Below the pieces are notes generated by a model. The model was not told the DNA's origin and did no database searches. It worked only from the letters and a program-made list of their open reading frames with translations. A DNA stretch of 64,000 bases from Cynocephalus volans (lineage: Eukaryota; Chordata; Mammalia; Dermoptera; Cynocephalidae), in the NCBI RefSeq assembly GCF_027409185.1, contig NC_084461.1, positions 145,807,001-145,871,000 on the forward strand, given 5' to 3'. The translations under genes were made by a program, and so were the position numbers. Below are positions 59,641 through 64,000 of this stretch, piece by piece. Numbering within the stretch: the stretch's first letter is position 1; each line of letters starts with the position of its first letter.

Positions 59641-60949
59641 TTTGTTCTACAATACTACAATCACTAATGAGCAAAATAATTGGTGATGCCTAATTTATTT
59701 GTGACATTTTTGGTATTAAATGTAACAGAAGGAAAAAACATTACTCAAAATAAAATTGATCATCGGTTAGTTTGATATTTCTCTCATGAGATCTTCCTCT
59801 CTCTTTTCCTCTAATCTAGTCATTCTTTTAACAAGTCTTGCATAGTCTTGAACACCTCAAGGCTCATCTCTCCCCCATTGTTTTCCAAATACATTGCCCA
59901 CCTGAAATATGTTCATTTTTTTTTTTTTTATCAATTATTAGTTGAGATTCTCAGGAGGAAACAGTTGATAGGCTTCATTCATATTTTGGAAGGATGTCAG
60001 AAAGTAAGTCACTGGCCCATCTATTATTTGGTTGCCTTTGAATCACATCTATTCCTGGTCCAATCAGCTTGAGCTGAATACAGAGGATCATGGGTCAAAC
60101 ATTGCTGCCTAAAAGTTACTCTTTTGGCAGGTAACCGTGGAATGATCATGGACACCTGAAAGAAGCAACAGACAGGAGGGAATGATATGAGCAGAAAAGG
60201 GGTGCACAATGACAAAACTTAAACTAGTCAGGGATGTCATATTTAAAAATGGTAAACTGCATCCAAAGATATGTTACTGTTAGGAATGACAAATGGCATA
60301 TGTTTCATTCAGTGCTCAACTTTCATTTGATACTGAGAGTTTGCACTGCCATTCAGATAAACTCAGTACAGAAAACTCTCAAAATGGAATCCGTTGTAAT
60401 CCCTCAAAATTCCCTGGGAGCATCTCTGGGTGAGGATACTTGACTGTTTCCTTAGCCTTCTTCTGTCTCTACAATTTATATTCTTTGTTGAATTTCTTTA
60501 AGAATTTGTACTAGAGAACACTTAAAGTATAACCACAGCATTTTAGCTGCCCTAGTACAAACCTGACTTTTGCAGCTGAAGAGCAGGGATCCAGGAAAGT
60601 AATCAAATTGTAAAAGGTCATAAGTTAGAGCCAAGAATTCAAATACCTTGATTATCAGATATGTTAGTTTTCCTTAAACCATACTGTTTCTACCCAAAGC
60701 TAAATTTTAAAGTATTCTGAACAATATAGACATACTTATTATTCAATATGTTTGGAAACAAAGTATACTAAGACAATATTTTTTTTCCAAAAATATTTTA
60801 TATACCAACTCCTTGGATAGTTGATTTTCAATATTTAGAAAACAGTAAGCTATATTATAATAAAAAATGGATCAATCTTTTATGGAATCTTTCTTTGATT
60901 CAAAAGGAACTCTGGTGACACCTTTATGTACAAATTTGCTTGGTGTTCC
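59641..60949. other. Anonymous AT-rich DNA
   Basis: No gene was seen. 60,590-60,680 may be a weak MIR. Confidence 0.45.
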
Positions 60950-61688
60950 AAATGCTTGTCACTGCAAAATTTATACATAGGAACTTAACCCCCAATGTAA
61001 TAGTGTCAAGGGGTGGGGCTGTTAGGGGGTGATTAGCTCATTAGGGCTCTGCCTTCATAAATGAGATGAGTGCCCTTATAAAAGAGACTTGAGGGAGCCC
61101 TTTTGCTCTTCTCCCATGTGAGAACACAGTTAGATGGTGCTGCCTATGAGTAATCAGCCCTCACCGGACACTGAATCTGCTGGTGACTTAATCTTGAACT
61201 TCTCAACCTCCAGAATTGTAAGCAATAACTTTTTTTTTGTTTTAAATTACCCAATGCATTAGTCTATTTCTGTTGCTTATGACAAAATAACTGGAACAGG
61301 GTAATTTGTAAGAAAACAAAATTTATTGCTTATAGTCTGGAAGGCTGCGAAGTCCAAAGTCCAGGGAACACACCTGGTGAGGGCCTTCCTTGGTGGAGCC
61401 TTCAGCAACACAGAGTATCACACTGTGAAAATCACATTGAGTTCCTTGTGCGCTGTCCTTCTAAAGCCCTCAGAACCACATCCACAATCGCCATTATTAA
61501 TCCATTCACTACATCCTTCAATCTAATCACTTCTTCAAGGCCCCACCTTTCAATTGCCATATTAGGATTTCCCACCTTCAACAATACAATGAGATTAAGC
61601 TTCAATACATAAAATTTGGGGTACACAATTCAATCCACCTCACCCAGTGTAAGGTATTTTGTTACAGCAGCTTGCACAGACTAAGACA
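60950..61688 (+). mobile_element. MLT1-like LTR, split by another LTR
   Basis: The left part is 60,950-61,254 ('gaacttaacccccaatgtaa', 'tcaccggacactgaatctgc', 'aacctccagaattgtaagca'). The right part is 61,643-61,688 ('gtattttgttacagcagctt', 'cacagactaagac'). Removing the insert restores 'aaattacccagtg', as expected for MLT1. Confidence 0.75.
61255..61642 (-). mobile_element. MaLR-type LTR nested in the MLT1 LTR
   Basis: On the minus strand it starts TGAGGTGGATTGAATTGTG and ends ...GACTAATGCA, with AATAAA near 61,322. CCCAA (61,250-61,254) and CCCAG (61,643-61,647) flank it. The text parallels the LTR at 21,589-21,992. Confidence 0.8.
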
Positions 61689-62974
61689 ACCTTTGACTCA
61701 ATATAGTTAGAAAACTGGATTCAATCTGTATATGACCCAGAAGCAGTTTGAGATTTTAATTAATTCTCGAGTTTCTTACTTTTTATTCATCCTTTTTGCA
61801 CAAAAGTGAAGTGTAGAAATTCCCAGTTGCATAGCCTTTGTATATCTGTTTGACTAGCGGGTTCCTCAGGATCACGTAAGAATCACATAAGGAGGGAAAT
61901 GAAGGAATATAGAAATTTGTTCCATCAGCTGTACGGGATTCTATTTTCCTGATTCTGGGATCTACAGCTGACTGCATTTGGAAAAGTTCTTGGCCACATC
62001 TAGGTCGGTAGGTTGCTTTAGTGAACCACTCCCTTCATTTTCACTTTGCATTTGTATTATGGCAGGAGATATATTAATACAAAAAAATAAAACAAACCAA
62101 AGCCAAAAATTCCCAGGCTATCAGAAATTCAAGCAAATGCTATGGGTGTTCTAGCTTATTCAGATAGCCCAAATAGTGGAAGAATTTCTTTTTAACAGTG
62201 TCCATTTATTCATACCATCTACTAAATAATGTAATGACTACAAAACATTTTTATTTCTGACAAGCTTCTGAAGGACTGGAAACTACTAAAATCACAATGA
62301 AAAGGTTAATATTTTAACAAGCAAACATTGCATTCAGCAATTGATTGTGTTCAACCAAAGTAGATTTAGTCTTTCTCTTTTTTAAAAGGGCCTTGATTTT
62401 CTGGAGAATCAAAGGAGTTATTTGCGTTTAAAAATACTGTGAGTACATTATATTCATTTAATGATGAAGAAGAGTTTTTCTATCTTTAAAAAGCAAGTTT
62501 AGTCACCAAGGGCACAAAGATTCTTGAATTAATTTTTTTTTGTTTTAAGAGGCAAAATGTTGATAGGATTTGTGGGAATAACAGACTACAATATAAAAGA
62601 GATTGGGAACCCAGCAGAGTACACAGATCACAGAAGCATTTAACTGCTTTTTCCCTGAGGCATCTGCTAATCTAAGTAAACTAGGAGTGAAGTCAAAATC
62701 AGTGCCTGGTTTCTGGGGTTAGGGGCCCTGTGGGAAACCGAACACATATTAAACAGGAATCACAAGATACCTCACTCTTAGGGTGAGAGGAGGAAATCCT
62801 GATTTCCCCCGTAATGGGGATGGAGGTGGAAGGAAAATCTCCAGTTACCATCTACAGCAACGAAAAAAGAAAAAGAAAAGAAAACAAGCAAAAAAGCTCT
62901 GAGTTGTGGTTCCAGCTTATATCATTATCAACTGTTTTTGTCTTGTATTTGAATGAATTGGGGGCCCTTGTACG
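61689..62974. other. Anonymous AT-rich DNA
   Basis: No gene was seen. An A/G-rich run lies at 62,861-62,896. Confidence 0.5.
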
Positions 62975-63215
62975 GTTTAAAGAAGAAAAGTGATAGGATT
63001 TGAGTTAAGTTTCCCCTGGGCTGTAGGGAGTAGGCTGGTTGCAGGGAGGCCAGTTGGTTGGCTGGTGCAGTAACTTATCAGGGGAACAAGTCCAGATGAC
63101 AGTGACAGCAGTGGAGATGGTAAAAATAGGTCATACAGACATTGTTCACAGGTGCAGCAGTTTGGATTTTCTAACTGTATGAATATGGGATGTGAGCAAA
63201 AGGAGTCTCTGACAT
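62975..63215 (+). repeat. Ancient mammalian interspersed repeat, middle part
   Basis: 'aagtgataggatttgagtta', 'ggaggccagttggttggctg', 'gacagcagtggagatggtaa' and 'gggatgtgagcaaaaggagt' match the same repeat as 27,620-31,200. Confidence 0.5.
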
Positions 63216-63730
63216 TAAAATAGTTGAAAATACATACACCCTTCGATCCACCAATTCCACTTGAAGTTATATATCTGAGAGATATTCTTACCTACATGAA
63301 CAAGAAAACATGTACAAGAATGCATGATTCAACATTGTCTGTTACCGTTCATTTTGTTTCCTTCACCAGAGGAATAGATGCACAGAATGTGATAGTTTTA
63401 AATCATGTGGTTCTAGTCAACAATTAAAGTGAACCAGACCTAGGTGTATTATTAACATTGCTGATCTCAAAACTAAAGTTGAGCGAAAAAATAAAATTAA
63501 TAGGCATTGTATAACGCTATGTAAAGAATAAAATCCACAAATATTGTATATTGAGTACAAATATGTAAATTTTAGGAAACATACAAAAACTTGAACTGGA
63601 AAGATATGCATAGCTTCATGGAAGTAACAGATTTTGGGGAATGAAGGGAAGTAAGAAAATGGAGAGGGTTACATGGGCATTTGTTATAATACTCTGCATT
63701 TTTCAAAATTTTCCTTAAATTTATCAAAGG
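63216..63730 (+). mobile_element. Ancient L1 (L1M-like) fragment
   Basis: 'tacacccttcgatccaccaa', 'attccacttgaagttatata' and 'gcatttttcaaaattttcct' follow the old L1 ORF2 end and 3' UTR in sense orientation. Confidence 0.65.
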
Positions 63731-64000
63731 CTAAGGCAAAAAAGCTGTTTAAAAGAGATTTGTAACCAAGAAAATTGCAAGTCACTTGATGGCATGGATA
63801 TCATTTCATGTAAAGTTAGTTCCCAAGCTTGCCCATACTCAAATATGTTCAATAATTTTAGAAACAAAATGCATTGAGAACCTACTGTAGGCAAGATAAT
63901 ATTCCCAATATTGAGAGAATACTCACAGAATGTGATACTGACCCTAAAGAACACACAGCCAAGTGATGTTACCCGGTTTTGATATCTTATTCAAATGAGA
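63731..64000. other. Anonymous DNA, possible repeat start
   Basis: 63,855-63,965 loosely resembles the beginning of the ancient repeat at 27,620 ('gagaacctactgtaggcaag'). Nothing else was seen. Confidence 0.35.

Noticed and set aside
1-64000. CRISPR arrays, operons, phage or plasmid features
   Set aside because: No spaced direct repeats, ribosome binding sites or dense coding are present; the content is mammalian.

Overview
This window looks like AT-rich, gene-poor placental mammal DNA (intergenic or deep intronic). It holds no convincing protein-coding gene, no CpG island, no structural RNA gene and nothing prokaryotic. Every open reading frame is short. The few that resemble known proteins belong to dead retrotransposons or to one retrocopied gene. 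Two kinds of repeat point to the host. First, there are four tRNA-Ile-like, tRNA-derived SINEs with clear A and B boxes, two of them extended by a second module. Second, no Alu or other 7SL-type SINE is seen in 64 kb. From memory this fits the CYN SINEs of colugos (Dermoptera) better than the SINEs of primates, rodents, carnivores or the bats I know. That assignment is inference and needs a Dfam/Repbase search.

Layout. 0.8-2.9 kb: ancient L1 split by a 308-bp internally deleted L1. 3.0-4.3 kb: old mammalian repeats. 5.5-12.1 kb: one nearly full-length L1 on the minus strand, with 3' UTR, broken ORF2, ORF1 and a tandemly repeated 5' UTR; a second, younger L1 sits inside its ORF1. 12-16.5 kb: MIR and L2 remnants with plain DNA between. 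17.0-17.4 kb: solo LTR. 20-25 kb: L1 end, a tailless 7SL RNA fragment, a MaLR LTR, and an MLT1 LTR carrying a SINE and a microsatellite. 27.6-31.2 kb: one ancient repeat opened by later insertions (MaLR LTR, old L1, MER5-like element, a 92-bp CA array). 32.4-38.5 kb: three SINE-derived inserts, a SUMO2 processed pseudogene inside an L1, a 616-bp LTR and a second solo LTR. 38.5-44.2 kb: mostly anonymous, with a perfect 24-bp palindrome. 44.3-45.5 kb: ancient L1. 45.9-60.9 kb: MIR, L2, a twin-primed L1 and a hairpin MITE between long anonymous stretches. 60.9-61.7 kb: LTR nested in LTR. 63.2-63.7 kb: ancient L1.

No genes work together here; the content is a layered record of retrotransposition. 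The best target-site duplications (TSDs) were read directly and give firm boundaries. I found no evidence for an undescribed functional system. The most unusual items are two tailless retrosequences with long TSDs (7SL fragment at 21,361-21,462; SINE monomer at 38,387-38,456), the mosaic L1 at 1,020-1,327, the 84-85-bp monomers in the L1 5' UTR, and a pair of related solo LTRs that may be lineage-specific. Repeat family names rest on recalled consensus sequences, not on a database search.
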